Assembly (NCBI GenBank): GCA_002166865.1 | Contig: NHTQ01000005.1 | Coordinates: forward strand, 1 to 64,000 | Length of the DNA stretch: 64,000 nucleotides | Reading direction: 5' to 3' | Source: Rhodobacteraceae bacterium WFHF2C18 | GTDB taxonomy: Bacteria > Pseudomonadota > Alphaproteobacteria > Rhodobacterales > Rhodobacteraceae | Shown: positions 53,784 through 63,152 of the stretch, piece by piece | Numbering within the stretch: position 1 is the first letter of the stretch | How the letters are laid out: each line of letters starts with the position of its first letter | Program-made: the position numbers and the translations under genes | Notes under the pieces: generated by a model | What the model was told of the DNA's origin: nothing | Seen by the model: the letters and a program-made list of their open reading frames with translations, nothing else | Databases searched by the model: none

Positions 53784-54839
53784 ATGGACGACATCAAGCA
53801 GCGGTTGGTCGCCCAGGCGATCGAAGAAGGCTTTGACATGGCCCGCGTTTGCCGGCCGTGGGACGTGGGGCACGTGCCGCCGCGCCTGGAGGCCTTCCTG
53901 GAAAAGGGATATCATGGCCAGATGCAGTGGCTGGAGGCGCGCCGCGCCTGGCGGTCCGATCCGTCGGCGCTCTGGCCCGAGGCCCGCTCTGTCCTGATGC
54001 TGGCCGAAAGCTATACCCCGCAGCAGGATCCGATGGCCACCCTGCCGCACGGCGATGTCGGGACCGTCTCGGTCTATGCGCGCAACAAGGATTACCACGA
54101 CCTCGTCAAGAAGCGCCTCAAGCGCGTGGCCCGCTGGCTGGTCGCCGAAACGGGCTGCGCGGTGAAGGTCTTTGTCGATACCGCGCCGGTGCCGGAAAAA
54201 CCGCTGGGCCAGGCCGCGGGCATCGGCTGGCAGGGCAAGCATACCAACCTGCTGAGCCGCGAACTGGGCAACTGGTTCTTCCTCGGCTCGGTGTTCACGA
54301 CCCTTGATCTGGCGCCCGACCCGGCCGAGAGCGATCATTGTGGATCCTGCCGGGCCTGCCTGGACGCCTGCCCGACCGATGCCTTTCCCGCGCCCTACCA
54401 GTTGGATGCGCGACGCTGCATCTCCTACCTCACGATCGAGCACAAGGGCCCGGTGGACGAGGCGCTGCGCCCGCTCCTGGGGAACCGGATCTACGGCTGT
54501 GACGACTGCCTGGCGGTCTGCCCCTGGAACAAGTTCGCCCGCGCGGCGCAAGAGACTCGCTACCACGCGCGCGACGACCTTGTCGCGCCGCCCCTGGCCG
54601 AACTTGCCGGGCTGGACGATGCCGCCTTTCGCGCCAAGTTCTCGGGAAGCCCGATCAAGCGCATCGGCCGCGACCGTTTCGTGCGCAACGTCCTTTACGC
54701 CATCGGCAACTCGGGCGATGCGAGCCTGCTGTCCGTTGCGCAGGGGCTTTGCGAGGATCCCGATCCGGCCGTCGCCGATGCCGCCCGTTGGGCCACCCGG
54801 CGGCTTGGTGCCATTGCGGAGGATGCTCCGCGCGGCTAG
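53784..54839 (+). CDS. queG: Epoxyqueuosine reductase
   Basis: Catalyses the last step of tRNA queuosine synthesis using cobalamin and two [4Fe-4S] clusters. The 351-residue protein has the QueG start ([20 protein letters not shown]), the [22 protein letters not shown] segment, and two cluster motifs, [16 protein letters not shown] and [15 protein letters not shown]-terminal HEAT-like part ([21 protein letters not shown]) follows. ATG at 53784 after GAGGG. It follows flgD on the same strand by 70 bases but has no functional link to flagella. Confidence 0.95.
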   Translation: MDDIKQRLVAQAIEEGFDMARVCRPWDVGHVPPRLEAFLEKGYHGQMQWLEARRAWRSDPSALWPEARSVLMLAESYTPQQDPMATLPHGDVGTVSVYARNKDYHDLVKKRLKRVARWLVAETGCAVKVFVDTAPVPEKPLGQAAGIGWQGKHTNLLSRELGNWFFLGSVFTTLDLAPDPAESDHCGSCRACLDACPTDAFPAPYQLDARRCISYLTIEHKGPVDEALRPLLGNRIYGCDDCLAVCPWNKFARAAQETRYHARDDLVAPPLAELAGLDDAAFRAKFSGSPIKRIGRDRFVRNVLYAIGNSGDASLLSVAQGLCEDPDPAVADAARWATRRLGAIAEDAPRG

Positions 54840-54998
54840 CGTGGCGGCAAAGGCGCTCTCAGCGCACCGGCGCCCGGGACAAGGCAAGGCTCGTGATGAC
54901 CTGTCAAACCGCGTCGCGGGATGGCGCAAACTGGCCAGCATAGCGGCTGGCATCATCCAGACTCGGCCCCTGCCAGCCGCGGAGAAAGGAACGCCGAC

Positions 54999-56192
54999 AT
55001 GCGCGCATCAGACCGGTTCGACGACGATATCGCGGGGCGGCTCGACGAGCTGCGCGACAGCGGGCTCTACAAGACCGAGCGCGTCATCACCTCGATGCAG
55101 TCGGGCGAGGTGCGCCTGGCATCGGGCGCGGAGGTCGTCAATCTGTGTGCCAACAACTACCTCGGCCTTGCCGACGACCCCGATGTGATCTCCGCCGCGC
55201 ATGCCGCGCTGGAACGCTATGGTTACGGCATGGCCAGCGTGCGGTTCATCTGCGGAACCCAGGAGGAGCACAAGCAGCTCGAGGCGACCATCGCGGGCTT
55301 TCTTCACAAGGCCGATTGCATCCTCTATCCCAGCTGTTTCGACGCCAACACGGGCCTTTTCGAGACGATATTGGGCCCCGAGGATGCGGTGATCTCCGAC
55401 GCGCTGAACCATGCCAGCATCATTGACGGGATCCGCCTGTGCAAGGCGCAGCGCCATCGCTACGCGAACGGCGACATGGCCGATCTGGAACGCTGCCTGC
55501 AACAGGCGCAAGGTGCACGGCACCGCCTGATCGCCACCGACGGGGTGTTCTCGATGGATGGCACCTATGCCCGCCTCGACGAAATCTGCGACCTGGCCGA
55601 TCGTTATGACGCGATGGTCATGGTCGATGACTGCCATGCAACCGGCTTTGTCGGGGAAACCGGGCGCGGTACGCCCGAAATGTTCGGCGTGATGGACCGG
55701 GTGGATATCGTCACCGGCACGTTGGGCAAGGCCCTGGGCGGGGCCTCGGGTGGTTACACCGCCGCCAGCGCGCCGGTGGTGGACTGGCTGCGGCAGCGGT
55801 CGCGGCCCTACCTGTTTTCCAACACGCTGGCGCCGGTGATCGCCGCGGCCTCGCTGAAGGTCTTCGGGATGCTGGAAGACGGCGCTGCGCGCCGCGCGCG
55901 GCTTTGGGATCACGCCCGCTATTTCCGCGACCGGATGGGCGATCTGGGATTCGAGCTTTTGCCGGGCGATCATGCGATCATCCCCGTGATGCTGCGCGAC
56001 CCCAGGCTGGCGCAGGACATGGCGGCCCGGCTCGGTGATCAGGGTGTCTACGTCACTGCCTTCAGCTACCCGGTGGTGCCCAAGGGGCAGGACCGTATCC
56101 GCACACAGATGAGCGCGGCGCTGACCCGCGACATGCTGGACCGCGCGATCGACGCTTTCGAAAGCGTGGGCCGCGAGCTGGAGGTCATCTGA
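54999..56192 (+). CDS. kbl: Glycine C-acetyltransferase (2-amino-3-ketobutyrate CoA ligase)
   Basis: Cleaves 2-amino-3-ketobutyrate with CoA to glycine and acetyl-CoA in threonine degradation. The 397-residue PLP enzyme shows [36 protein letters not shown], the [19 protein letters not shown] aspartate/histidine region and the PLP lysine in [14 protein letters not shown]. Start after AGAAAGGA. Its stop overlaps the tdh start by one base, so the two are co-translated. The 159 bases before it contain no gene. Confidence 0.97.
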   Translation: MRASDRFDDDIAGRLDELRDSGLYKTERVITSMQSGEVRLASGAEVVNLCANNYLGLADDPDVISAAHAALERYGYGMASVRFICGTQEEHKQLEATIAGFLHKADCILYPSCFDANTGLFETILGPEDAVISDALNHASIIDGIRLCKAQRHRYANGDMADLERCLQQAQGARHRLIATDGVFSMDGTYARLDEICDLADRYDAMVMVDDCHATGFVGETGRGTPEMFGVMDRVDIVTGTLGKALGGASGGYTAASAPVVDWLRQRSRPYLFSNTLAPVIAAASLKVFGMLEDGAARRARLWDHARYFRDRMGDLGFELLPGDHAIIPVMLRDPRLAQDMAARLGDQGVYVTAFSYPVVPKGQDRIRTQMSAALTRDMLDRAIDAFESVGRELEVI

Positions 56193-57229
56193 TGGACAAC
56201 CGCATGACGGCGCTGGTCAAGGCCCACCCCGAAGAGGGCCTGTGGATGGAGCGCGTGCCCGTGCCCGAACCCGGGCCGAACGACGTGCTGATCCGGATCC
56301 GCAAGACGGCCATCTGCGGCACCGATGTCCACATCTGGAAGTGGGACGAATTCAGCCGCAAGACGGTGCCGGTCCCGATGGTGGTCGGGCACGAGTTCGT
56401 GGGCGAGATCGCCGATCGCGGCGCGGCGGCCACCAAGTACGCCGTGGGGCAGCGCGTCTCGGGCGAGGGGCACATCGTCTGCGGCACATGCCGCAACTGC
56501 CGGGCGGGCCGCGGGCATCTGTGCCGCAATACCCGCGGTGTCGGCGTGCATCGGCCCGGCGCCTTCGCCGAATACCTCTGCATCCCCGAGGACAACGTGG
56601 TGCCGATCCCCGCCGACATCCCCGACGAGGTGGCGGCGATCTTCGATCCCTTCGGCAATGCCGTGCACACCGCGCTCAGCTTCGATCTGGTGGGCGAGGA
56701 CGTGCTGGTCACCGGGGCGGGGCCCATCGGCATCATGGGCGCGCTGGTCGCGCAGCGCGTGGGCGCGCGCAAGACCGTCATCACCGACATCAACCCCTAC
56801 CGGCTCGATCTGGCCCGCCGCATGGGGGTGCAGCACGTGGTTGACGTGGGCCATGCGCAGCTGCGCGACGTGATGGACGAGATCGGCATGACCGAGGGCT
56901 TCGACGTCGGGCTGGAGATGTCCGGCGCCGCCCCGGCCATGCAGCAGATGATCGCGCGCATGAACAACGGCGGCAAGGTGGCGCTGCTGGGCATCGCGCC
57001 CACAGAATTCCCGGTGGACTGGAACAGTGTCATCTTCAAGATGCTGCACATCAAGGGCATCTACGGCCGCGAGATGTTCGAGACATGGTACAAGATGATC
57101 GCGTTGGTGCAGTCGGGGCTCGACGTTTCGGGCGTCATCACGCACCGTACCCACATCGAGGATTTCGCCGAAGGATTTGCCGCGATGCTGTCGGGCAATT
57201 CCGGCAAGGTGGTGATGGACTGGACCTGA
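56192..57229 (+). CDS. tdh: L-threonine 3-dehydrogenase
   Basis: Oxidises threonine to 2-amino-3-ketobutyrate with NAD+. The 345-residue zinc alcohol-dehydrogenase-type protein has the catalytic zinc ligands ([25 protein letters not shown]), structural zinc cysteines ([18 protein letters not shown]) and the Rossmann motif [16 protein letters not shown]. With kbl it makes the two-step threonine-to-glycine pathway. One-base overlap with kbl. 69 bases separate it from msrB. Confidence 0.97.
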   Translation: MDNRMTALVKAHPEEGLWMERVPVPEPGPNDVLIRIRKTAICGTDVHIWKWDEFSRKTVPVPMVVGHEFVGEIADRGAAATKYAVGQRVSGEGHIVCGTCRNCRAGRGHLCRNTRGVGVHRPGAFAEYLCIPEDNVVPIPADIPDEVAAIFDPFGNAVHTALSFDLVGEDVLVTGAGPIGIMGALVAQRVGARKTVITDINPYRLDLARRMGVQHVVDVGHAQLRDVMDEIGMTEGFDVGLEMSGAAPAMQQMIARMNNGGKVALLGIAPTEFPVDWNSVIFKMLHIKGIYGREMFETWYKMIALVQSGLDVSGVITHRTHIEDFAEGFAAMLSGNSGKVVMDWT

Positions 57230-57298
57230 CGGGCACTGGCCCCTTCCATCGCCGCCCGATCGCCCCATCTTCTGTGCCAGCGAGCAAGGGAGACGCGC

Positions 57299-57748
57299 AT
57301 GACCAAGTACCACAAGACGCCCGAGGCGGTCGCGGCGCTCGATCCGGAGCAGTACCGGGTGACCCAGCAGGACGGCACCGAACGGCCCGGCACCGGCAAA
57401 TACCTGGACAACAAGGAGCCGGGCATCTACGTCGACGTGGTGTCGGGCGAGCCGCTTTTCGCCTCTTCCGCCAAGTACGAGTCGGGCTGCGGCTGGCCCA
57501 GCTTCACCAAGCCGATCGAGCCCGCCCATGTGATCGAACGCCAGGACAGGAGCCTTGGCATGGTGCGCACGGAAGTCCGCAGCGCTCACGGCGACAGCCA
57601 CTTGGGCCACGTCTTCCCCGATGGCCCGCCCGCGGCCGGCGGCTTGCGCTACTGCATCAACTCGGCCAGCCTGCGGTTCATCCATCGCGACGACATGGAA
57701 GCCGAGGGCTACGGCGACTACCTTGACCAAGTGGAGGACGTGACATGA
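57299..57748 (+). CDS. msrB: Peptide-methionine (R)-S-oxide reductase
   Basis: Repairs methionine-R-sulfoxide in proteins. The 149-residue enzyme has [28 protein letters not shown] (in parts), the [20 protein letters not shown] core and the catalytic Cys in [13 protein letters not shown]. The two CxxC zinc pairs of many MsrB proteins are not present (only GCGW and the active-site Cys are seen), so it is the zinc-free form. Start after AAGGGAGACGCGC. Overlaps msrA by 4 bases. Confidence 0.95.
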   Translation: MTKYHKTPEAVAALDPEQYRVTQQDGTERPGTGKYLDNKEPGIYVDVVSGEPLFASSAKYESGCGWPSFTKPIEPAHVIERQDRSLGMVRTEVRSAHGDSHLGHVFPDGPPAAGGLRYCINSASLRFIHRDDMEAEGYGDYLDQVEDVT

Positions 57749-58245
57749 CCGAACGCGCAGTACTGGCGGGGGGCTGTTTCTGGGGCATGCAGGATCTGAT
57801 CCGCAAGATGGACGGCGTGATCTCGACGCGTGTGGGCTATACCGGCGGGGACGTGCCCAATGCCACCTACCGCAACCACGGAACCCACGCCGAGGCGGTC
57901 GAGATCGTCTACGATCCGGCCAGGATCAGCTATCGCAAGCTGCTGGAATTCTTCTTCCAGATCCATGATCCCACCACCGTGAACCGGCAGGGCAACGATA
58001 TCGGCATGTCCTACCGCTCGGCCATCTACTACACCACCGAAGACCAGAAGGACGAGGCGCTGCGCACCATCCGCGACGTCGAGGCCAGCGGCAAATGGCC
58101 CGGCAAGGTGGTGACCGAGGTCGAGCCCGCAGGCGATTTCTGGGAGGCCGAGCCGGAACACCAGGATTATCTCCAGCGCTTCCCGCAGGGTTACACCTGC
58201 CATTTCCCGCGGCCCGACTGGGTTCTGGACCGGCAGGACGCCTGA
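57745..58245 (+). CDS. msrA: Peptide-methionine (S)-S-oxide reductase
   Basis: Repairs methionine-S-sulfoxide. The 166-residue enzyme has the catalytic [17 protein letters not shown] near its N-terminus, the [24 protein letters not shown] segment (in parts), and the conserved [27 protein letters not shown] (in parts). A C-terminal resolving cysteine appears in [10 protein letters not shown]. It overlaps msrB by 4 bases; the pair forms a protein-repair operon and is convergent with matB. Confidence 0.96.
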   Translation: MTERAVLAGGCFWGMQDLIRKMDGVISTRVGYTGGDVPNATYRNHGTHAEAVEIVYDPARISYRKLLEFFFQIHDPTTVNRQGNDIGMSYRSAIYYTTEDQKDEALRTIRDVEASGKWPGKVVTEVEPAGDFWEAEPEHQDYLQRFPQGYTCHFPRPDWVLDRQDA

Positions 58246-58286
58246 CCGCCGCCGCGGCACGGACGGCGGCCCCGCTCGCCCCCGAC

Positions 58287-58302
58287 GACGGCTTCGGCCG
58301 TC
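58287..58302. terminator. Short hairpin between msrA and matB
   Basis: GACGGC-TTCG-GCCGTC, a 6-bp stem with a UUCG loop, overlaps the last two bases of matB's stop and lies 42 bases after the msrA stop. No U-run follows; possible weak bidirectional terminator. Confidence 0.4.
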
Positions 58303-59800
58303 AGCCAAAGACTGCGCCGTAGTCCTCCCGCAGCGCCTTCTTCTGCACCTTGCCCATGGTATTGCGCGGCAACTCGGGCAGAAAGGCGATGTAACGGGGC
58401 TGCTTGAACCGGGCAAGCTCTTCCGACAGCGCCTCGGTGATCCGCGCCGCGGTCACGCTGTCATCGTCGCGCACCACGACGGCGACGACCGCCTCGCCCA
58501 GGTCGGGGTGGGGCGCGCCGATCACCGCGGATTCCCGCACCCCCGGCACGGCATCGATCAGGGTTTCGACCTCCTTGGGATAGACGTTGAAGCCCCCCGA
58601 AATCACCATGTCCTTGGCGCGGCCGACGATCGTGACATACCCGTCGGCGTCGAGGTAACCTTGGTCGCCGGTGATGAACCAGCCGTCGGGGCGCAGTTCC
58701 TCGGCCGTCTTTTCGGGCATCTGCCAGTATCCCTGGAAGACGTTCGGCCCGCGCACCTCGATCACGCCGATCTCGCCTTGGGCGACCTCGCGTTCGCCAT
58801 CCATGATCCGCAGCTCCACGCCGGGCAGGGGAAAGCCCACGGTGCCCGGGCGCCGCTCGCCCTCGTAGGGGTTTGAGGTGTTCATGTTCGTTTCGGTCAT
58901 CCCGTAGCGCTCCAGGATGCGGTGGCCGGTGCGGGCCTCCCATTGCGCGTGGGTGTCCACCAGCAGCGGGGCGGAGCCGGACACGAAAAGCCGCATGTGG
59001 GCGGCGGCCTCGCGCGTCAGGCCGGGGTGATCAAGCAGCCGGGTGTAGAAGGTGGGCACCCCCATCAACGCGGTGGATGCAGGCAGGGCCGCGATGATCG
59101 CGTCGGCGTCGAACTTGGGCAGGAAATGCACCGCCGCCCCCGCCAGCAGCGCCACGTTCGTCGCAACGAACAGGCCGTGCGTATGGAAGATGGGCAAGGC
59201 GTGGATCAGCACGTCGCGGTCGGTGAACCGCCACACGTCGCGCAGGGTTTCGGAATTCGAGGCCAGGTTGCCGTGGCTGAGCATCGCGCCCTTCGACCGT
59301 CCCGTGGTGCCCGAGGTATAAAGGATCGCGGCCAGGTCGCCGGCCCCGCGCGGCACCGCCGCGATCCCGGGCGCCTGCGCCGCCGCCGCGCTGGACAGGT
59401 TGCCGGTGCCGTCGGCGGCCAGGGTGAAAACGCTGGCCCCGTCGGAAAGCGGGGCGATCTCCGCCTCCCGTGCGGGGTCGCAGACGACCACCCGCGGCGT
59501 GGCGTCCGACAGGAAATAGGCGACTTCCCGCACCGTGTAGGCGGGATTGAGCGGCAGGAACACGCCGCCCGCAATGACGGTGCCAAGGTAAAGCTGCACG
59601 GCCTCCAGCGATTTCTCCACCTGCACCGCCACGCGGTCGCCGGGGGCCAGCCCGGCCGCCCGCAGCGCCGCGGCGATCCGCTCGGCCCCCTGGAAGAGTT
59701 CGCCATAGGTCATGTCCGGAAGGCCCGGGCGCGTGGCAAAGACAGCGGCGGCCCGCCCGGCCCGGGCCAGACGGTGGGCGAGGTGGTTGTCGTCGTACAT
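58301..59800 (-). CDS. matB: Malonyl-CoA synthetase
   Basis: A 499-residue acyl-adenylate-forming enzyme that makes malonyl-CoA from malonate, CoA and ATP. Motifs are ILYTSGTTGRSKGAMLSHGNL, RYGMTETNMNTSNPYEGERRPGTVGFPLPG (in parts; this region is typical of MatB), the DQGYLDADGYVTIVGRAKDM hinge and the C-terminal lysine in NTMGKVQKKALRE. I chose the ATG at 59800 because AAGGAAGGGG lies upstream. Related medium-chain or fatty-acid ligases are the alternative, but the TSNPYEGERRPGTVG region favours malonate. No decarboxylase or malonate transporter is adjacent. Confidence 0.88.
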   Translation of the reverse strand: MYDDNHLAHRLARAGRAAAVFATRPGLPDMTYGELFQGAERIAAALRAAGLAPGDRVAVQVEKSLEAVQLYLGTVIAGGVFLPLNPAYTVREVAYFLSDATPRVVVCDPAREAEIAPLSDGASVFTLAADGTGNLSSAAAAQAPGIAAVPRGAGDLAAILYTSGTTGRSKGAMLSHGNLASNSETLRDVWRFTDRDVLIHALPIFHTHGLFVATNVALLAGAAVHFLPKFDADAIIAALPASTALMGVPTFYTRLLDHPGLTREAAAHMRLFVSGSAPLLVDTHAQWEARTGHRILERYGMTETNMNTSNPYEGERRPGTVGFPLPGVELRIMDGEREVAQGEIGVIEVRGPNVFQGYWQMPEKTAEELRPDGWFITGDQGYLDADGYVTIVGRAKDMVISGGFNVYPKEVETLIDAVPGVRESAVIGAPHPDLGEAVVAVVVRDDDSVTAARITEALSEELARFKQPRYIAFLPELPRNTMGKVQKKALREDYGAVFG

Positions 59801-59916
59801 CTGGGCCCCCTTCCTTGAACTGCCGCCATTTGCCAAGGGCCGCCCGCAACTTTCAAGGCGCGATTGACCTTTTCGGGCTACCGGGGCAGGGAAGACGGCG
59901 AAGGAGGGCCCGCCGC

Positions 59917-60831
59917 ATGCGCCCGCTCACGGGTATCGCCCTGAAACTTGCCTCCGTTTTGCTCTTCGTCACCATGATCTCGCTCATCAAGGCGACGAGC
60001 GCGCACGTGCCGCCCGGCCAGGCGGTTTTTTTCCGCGCGACCTTCGCCATACCGGTGATCCTGGCCTGGCTCTGGCTGCGGGGGGATCTCGCGACGGGGT
60101 TGCGCGTCAGCCGGCCCCTGGGGCACGTGGCGCGGAGCCTCTTCGGCACCGGGGCACAGGGGCTCTATTTCGCCGCGGTGGCGTTGCTGCCCCTGCCCGA
60201 GGTCACGGCGCTGAATTACACGGCGCCGTTGCTGACGGTGATCTTCGCCGCCCTCATCCTGGGCGAGCGGGTGGGGCTCGTCCGTTCCGGCGCGGTCGCC
60301 CTGGGCTTCGCGGGGGTCCTGGTGGTGCTGTGGCCCCGCCTGGGCGGCACGGCGGGACAGGCGGGTGAGCTTCTGGGCGCGGGGCTAGTGCTGGCGGGCG
60401 CGGCCTGCGCGGCCATGGCCCAGATCATGATTCGGCAACTGGTGCGCACTGACCAGACCTCGGCCATCGTGTTCTGGTTCTCCTGCACCGCTGCCGCGCT
60501 GTCGCTGCTGACCCTTCCCTTCGGCTGGGTCCAGCCCACGGGGCAGGAGGCGCTTTTCCTGGTCCTGGCCGGGGTGCTCGGCGGGCTCGGGCAGGTGTTG
60601 CTGACATCGGCCTACCGCTTCGCCGACGCCTCGGTGGTGGCGCCCTTCGACTATGCCTCGATGCTGCTGGTCGTCGTGGTCGGCATCGCCGTCTTCGGCG
60701 AGATGCCCACCGTGCCGATGCTGGCGGGGGCGGCGCTCGTCATCGCCGCAGGCATCGGCATCATCCTGCGCGAGCGTCAGCTGGGCCTGCGCCGGGCCCG
60801 CGCCCGCGCGGCCCGCACGCCGCGCACCTAG
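59917..60831 (+). CDS. DMT-family (EamA) transporter
   Basis: A 304-residue inner-membrane protein with ten predicted spans in two EamA repeats. Seen are the start LTGIALKLASVLLFVTMISLIKA, VFFRATFAIPVILAWLWL, the YTAPLLTVIFAALILGERV end of repeat one and the FDYASMLLVVVVGIAVFGEMP end of repeat two. Such proteins export amino acids, metabolites or drugs; the substrate cannot be read from sequence. ATG at 59917 after AAGGAGGGCCC. Divergent from matB (116 bases) and convergent with the FAD oxidase gene, which it overlaps by 4 bases at the end. Confidence 0.9.
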   Translation: MRPLTGIALKLASVLLFVTMISLIKATSAHVPPGQAVFFRATFAIPVILAWLWLRGDLATGLRVSRPLGHVARSLFGTGAQGLYFAAVALLPLPEVTALNYTAPLLTVIFAALILGERVGLVRSGAVALGFAGVLVVLWPRLGGTAGQAGELLGAGLVLAGAACAAMAQIMIRQLVRTDQTSAIVFWFSCTAAALSLLTLPFGWVQPTGQEALFLVLAGVLGGLGQVLLTSAYRFADASVVAPFDYASMLLVVVVGIAVFGEMPTVPMLAGAALVIAAGIGIILRERQLGLRRARARAARTPRT

Positions 60832-62153
60832 CCGCCCGTCACCGCGGCATAGGCATAGAGCGGCCAGAGCGTGGCGCGCCGCAACCGGCCCAGCCGGAAC
60901 CGCCGGGGCGGGGCCTGCATGACTTGCGGATAAAGCCGTTGCGGCACCCGCCCCTGGACCAGATCGGCCAGAAGCGCGCCGGCATAGGTGCCCATGGCGA
61001 CCCCGTTGCCGTGAAAGCTGAGGGCGGCATAGGCCCCCGGCATCTCGGGAACGGGCCCGGCAAAGGGCGTCAGGTCCGGTGCGATCGACAGCAGGCCGTT
61101 CCAGCTCCACGGCGTTTCCACATGGGCCCAGGCGGGAAACATCGCCTCGAAATGCGCGCGGATCCGGCGGTGCATGCGGGCATCCGCCCGCGGGGAACTG
61201 CCCAGCCCGCCGCGCATCCCGAACAGCATGCGCCCATCCGGCATCAGGCGGAAATAGTGCAGCAGGAACCGCGCATCATAACACATCTGCCGGCTGGACC
61301 ATCCCTGCTCGGCGATCTCCGCCCCGGTCAGCGGGCGGGTGACGATCACGTTCGACTGCACCGGCAGGTAACGCGCCCGCAGCCACGGCGGCAGGTCGTC
61401 CGCTGAATAGCCGTTCGTCGCCACCAACAGGCGCCGCGCGCGGATCCGTCCCCGCGGCGTGGACAGGGTGAAGCCGGTGTCGCTCCGGATGCCGGTGACC
61501 GGCGTATGTCCGTGGATTGCCGCGCCCGCCGCGCGGGCGGCCCGGGCCAGGCCCAGGGTGTATTTCAACGGGTTGAGGGCGAAGCCCACCGGCGTCGTCA
61601 TCGCGCCATGGAAGGGGCCGCGCAGGCCCTCGCCCTCCAGGTCCTCCGGCGGGATGAGGCGCGGGGTCACGCCATAGTGCGCCTCCACTTTCCGGGCCTC
61701 GCCGGTGAAGCCGGCAAAGGCGCGGGCGGAATGCGCCATCAGCGTTTCGCCCTCGGAATGGGTGTCGGCATCGATCCCGTGTTGGCGGATCAGGTCGCGG
61801 GTCAGCACCACCGCCGCACGTTCCGTCGTCCGGTATTCCTGCAGCCCCCCGGCCCCGACGCGCCGCGCCAGCGCTGCATCGGATGCCGCGGCCCCGCCCA
61901 GGCAGCAGAAACCGCCGTTGCGCCCCGAGGCGCCCCATCCCGGCGTCTCGGCCTCCAGCACGGTGACATCGGCCCCGTCCTCGGCCAGGTGCAGCGCCGC
62001 GGACAGCCCGGTGAAGCCCGCGCCGATCACGGCGACATCCGTACTGATCTCGCCATCTGCGGGCGCGAACGGGGGTGCCGCGACGGTCTCGGGCCAGTAG
62101 CAGGCCGCCCGCGGCGCCGCGCTGTAGGCGTGGGCGGGATAAAGCCGCCTCAT
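60828..62153 (-). CDS. FAD-dependent oxidoreductase, gamma-glutamylputrescine oxidase-like
   Basis: A 441-residue DAO-type flavoenzyme. The FAD motif is VAVIGAGFTGLSAALHLAEDG (in part) near residue 40, followed by GASGRNGGFCCLGG. Later parts are ATNGYSADDLPPWLRARYLPVQSNVIVTRPL (in part) and the C-terminal YAALSFHGNGVAMGTYAGALLADL. This matches the PuuB/OrdL family, which oxidises gamma-glutamylputrescine or related amines. It is downstream of two polyamine-type ABC permeases on the same strand (4-base overlap with the second), which supports a polyamine substrate. The ending overlaps the DMT gene's end by 4 bases. Confidence 0.9.
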   Translation of the reverse strand: MRRLYPAHAYSAAPRAACYWPETVAAPPFAPADGEISTDVAVIGAGFTGLSAALHLAEDGADVTVLEAETPGWGASGRNGGFCCLGGAAASDAALARRVGAGGLQEYRTTERAAVVLTRDLIRQHGIDADTHSEGETLMAHSARAFAGFTGEARKVEAHYGVTPRLIPPEDLEGEGLRGPFHGAMTTPVGFALNPLKYTLGLARAARAAGAAIHGHTPVTGIRSDTGFTLSTPRGRIRARRLLVATNGYSADDLPPWLRARYLPVQSNVIVTRPLTGAEIAEQGWSSRQMCYDARFLLHYFRLMPDGRMLFGMRGGLGSSPRADARMHRRIRAHFEAMFPAWAHVETPWSWNGLLSIAPDLTPFAGPVPEMPGAYAALSFHGNGVAMGTYAGALLADLVQGRVPQRLYPQVMQAPPRRFRLGRLRRATLWPLYAYAAVTGG

Positions 62154-62965
62154 GGCTGCTCGGCCGCGCGCTCCTCGGCTTCGCGGCGCAGGCTGGCTCG
62201 CTTGGTCACGAGAGAGGCCGAGATGACCCCGATGGCAACAATGGCGATCAGGATGGTGGACAGCGCGTTGATCTCGGGGCTGACGCCCAGCCGGATCGAG
62301 GACCAGATCTTGATCGGCAGCGTCGTCGCCGAGGGCCCGGCGGTGAAGCTGGCGATCACGAGGTCGTCCAGCGACAGGGTGAAGGCCAGAAGCCAGCCCG
62401 AGATCACCGCCGGCGCGATGATCGGAAGGGTGACCAGGCGAAAGGCCTGGGCGTGCGAGCACCCCAGGTCCAGCGCCGCTTCCTCCAGGGAGCGGTCGAA
62501 ACTCACCAGCCGCGACGACACCACGACCGAGACATAGCACATCGAGAACGTCGTGTGCGCCAGGATGATGGTGAACACCCCGCGGTCCAGGCCGATCCCG
62601 ATGAACAGCAGGAGCAGCGACAGGCCGGTGATGACCTCGGGCATGACGAGCGGCGCGTAGATCATGCCGGAAAACAGCGTGCGCCCCCAGAAACGCCCCG
62701 CCCGGATCATCACCAGGGCCGCCATCGTGCCGAGGACCGTCGCCACGGTGGAACTCACCACCGCGACCTGCAGGGTGACCCAGGCCGCGTCCAGGAACGC
62801 CTCGTCCTGCAACAGTTCCCCGTACCACTTGGTAGAGAAGCCGGCCCAGACGGTCACCAGCTCCGAGCGGTTGAAGCTGTAGACGACAAGGATGACCATC
62901 GGCAGGTAGAGGAAGGCGAAGCCGAGCGTCAGCGAGGTGGCGTTGAACCAGGTCAGACGTTTCAT
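62150..62965 (-). CDS. potI: Polyamine-type ABC transporter permease (PotI/PotC-like)
   Basis: A 271-residue inner-membrane permease with six spans. It has the PotC/PotI start (GFAFLYLPMVILVVYSFNRSEL), STKWYGELLQDEAFLDAAWVT, and the EAA loop EEAALDLGCSHAQAFRLVTLPIIAPAVISG (in part) that meets the ATPase. The LSLDDLVIASFTAGPSATTLPIKIWSSIR segment is characteristic of spermidine/putrescine permeases. It overlaps the FAD oxidase gene and is separated from the other permease by 187 bases holding the tandem repeats. Putrescine is the inferred substrate, from family and neighbour. Confidence 0.9.
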   Translation of the reverse strand: MKRLTWFNATSLTLGFAFLYLPMVILVVYSFNRSELVTVWAGFSTKWYGELLQDEAFLDAAWVTLQVAVVSSTVATVLGTMAALVMIRAGRFWGRTLFSGMIYAPLVMPEVITGLSLLLLFIGIGLDRGVFTIILAHTTFSMCYVSVVVSSRLVSFDRSLEEAALDLGCSHAQAFRLVTLPIIAPAVISGWLLAFTLSLDDLVIASFTAGPSATTLPIKIWSSIRLGVSPEINALSTILIAIVAIGVISASLVTKRASLRREAEERAAEQP

Positions 62966-62976
62966 CGGCGCACCTG

Positions 62977-63072
62977 CCCGTCCCGGGCCTGACCCGGGTG
63001 CCCGTCCCGGGCCTGACCCGGGTGCCCGCCCCGGGCCTGAGTTGGGTGCCCGTCCCGGGCTTGACCCGGGAC
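62977..63072. repeat. Four tandem copies of a 24-bp GC-rich repeat
   Basis: The unit CCCGTCCCGGGCCTGACCCG plus GGTG occurs at 62977, 63001, 63025 and 63049. Copies one and two are identical; copy three differs at a few positions (CCCGCC..., AGTTGGGTG) and copy four ends differently. Each unit contains CCCGGG-centred symmetric sequence (CCCGGGCCTGACCCGGG). The array lies wholly between the two permease genes. Confidence 0.95.
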
Positions 63073-63152
63073 CTCGTCGAAACGGGCCGCCGCATCCGGC
63101 CCGAGGAGGCCCCGGCGCGTGGGCCGGGGCGGGCGGCGAAACGGGCGCTCCG

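Noticed and set aside
51140..53839. An 899-codon open frame antisense to fliK and flgD
   Set aside because: A GC-rich shadow over two recognised genes; the N-terminus overlaps queG and the sequence is Arg/Gly/Pro low complexity.
62977..63072. CRISPR array
   Set aside because: The 24-bp units are directly adjacent with no unique spacers, and no cas genes are present.
62154..63095. Upstream extension of the FAD oxidase frame to a 755-residue protein
   Set aside because: The added part translates the tandem repeats (RPGTGT-type) and runs in another frame over the permease gene; the real start ATG at 62153 has a 4-base overlap with potI.
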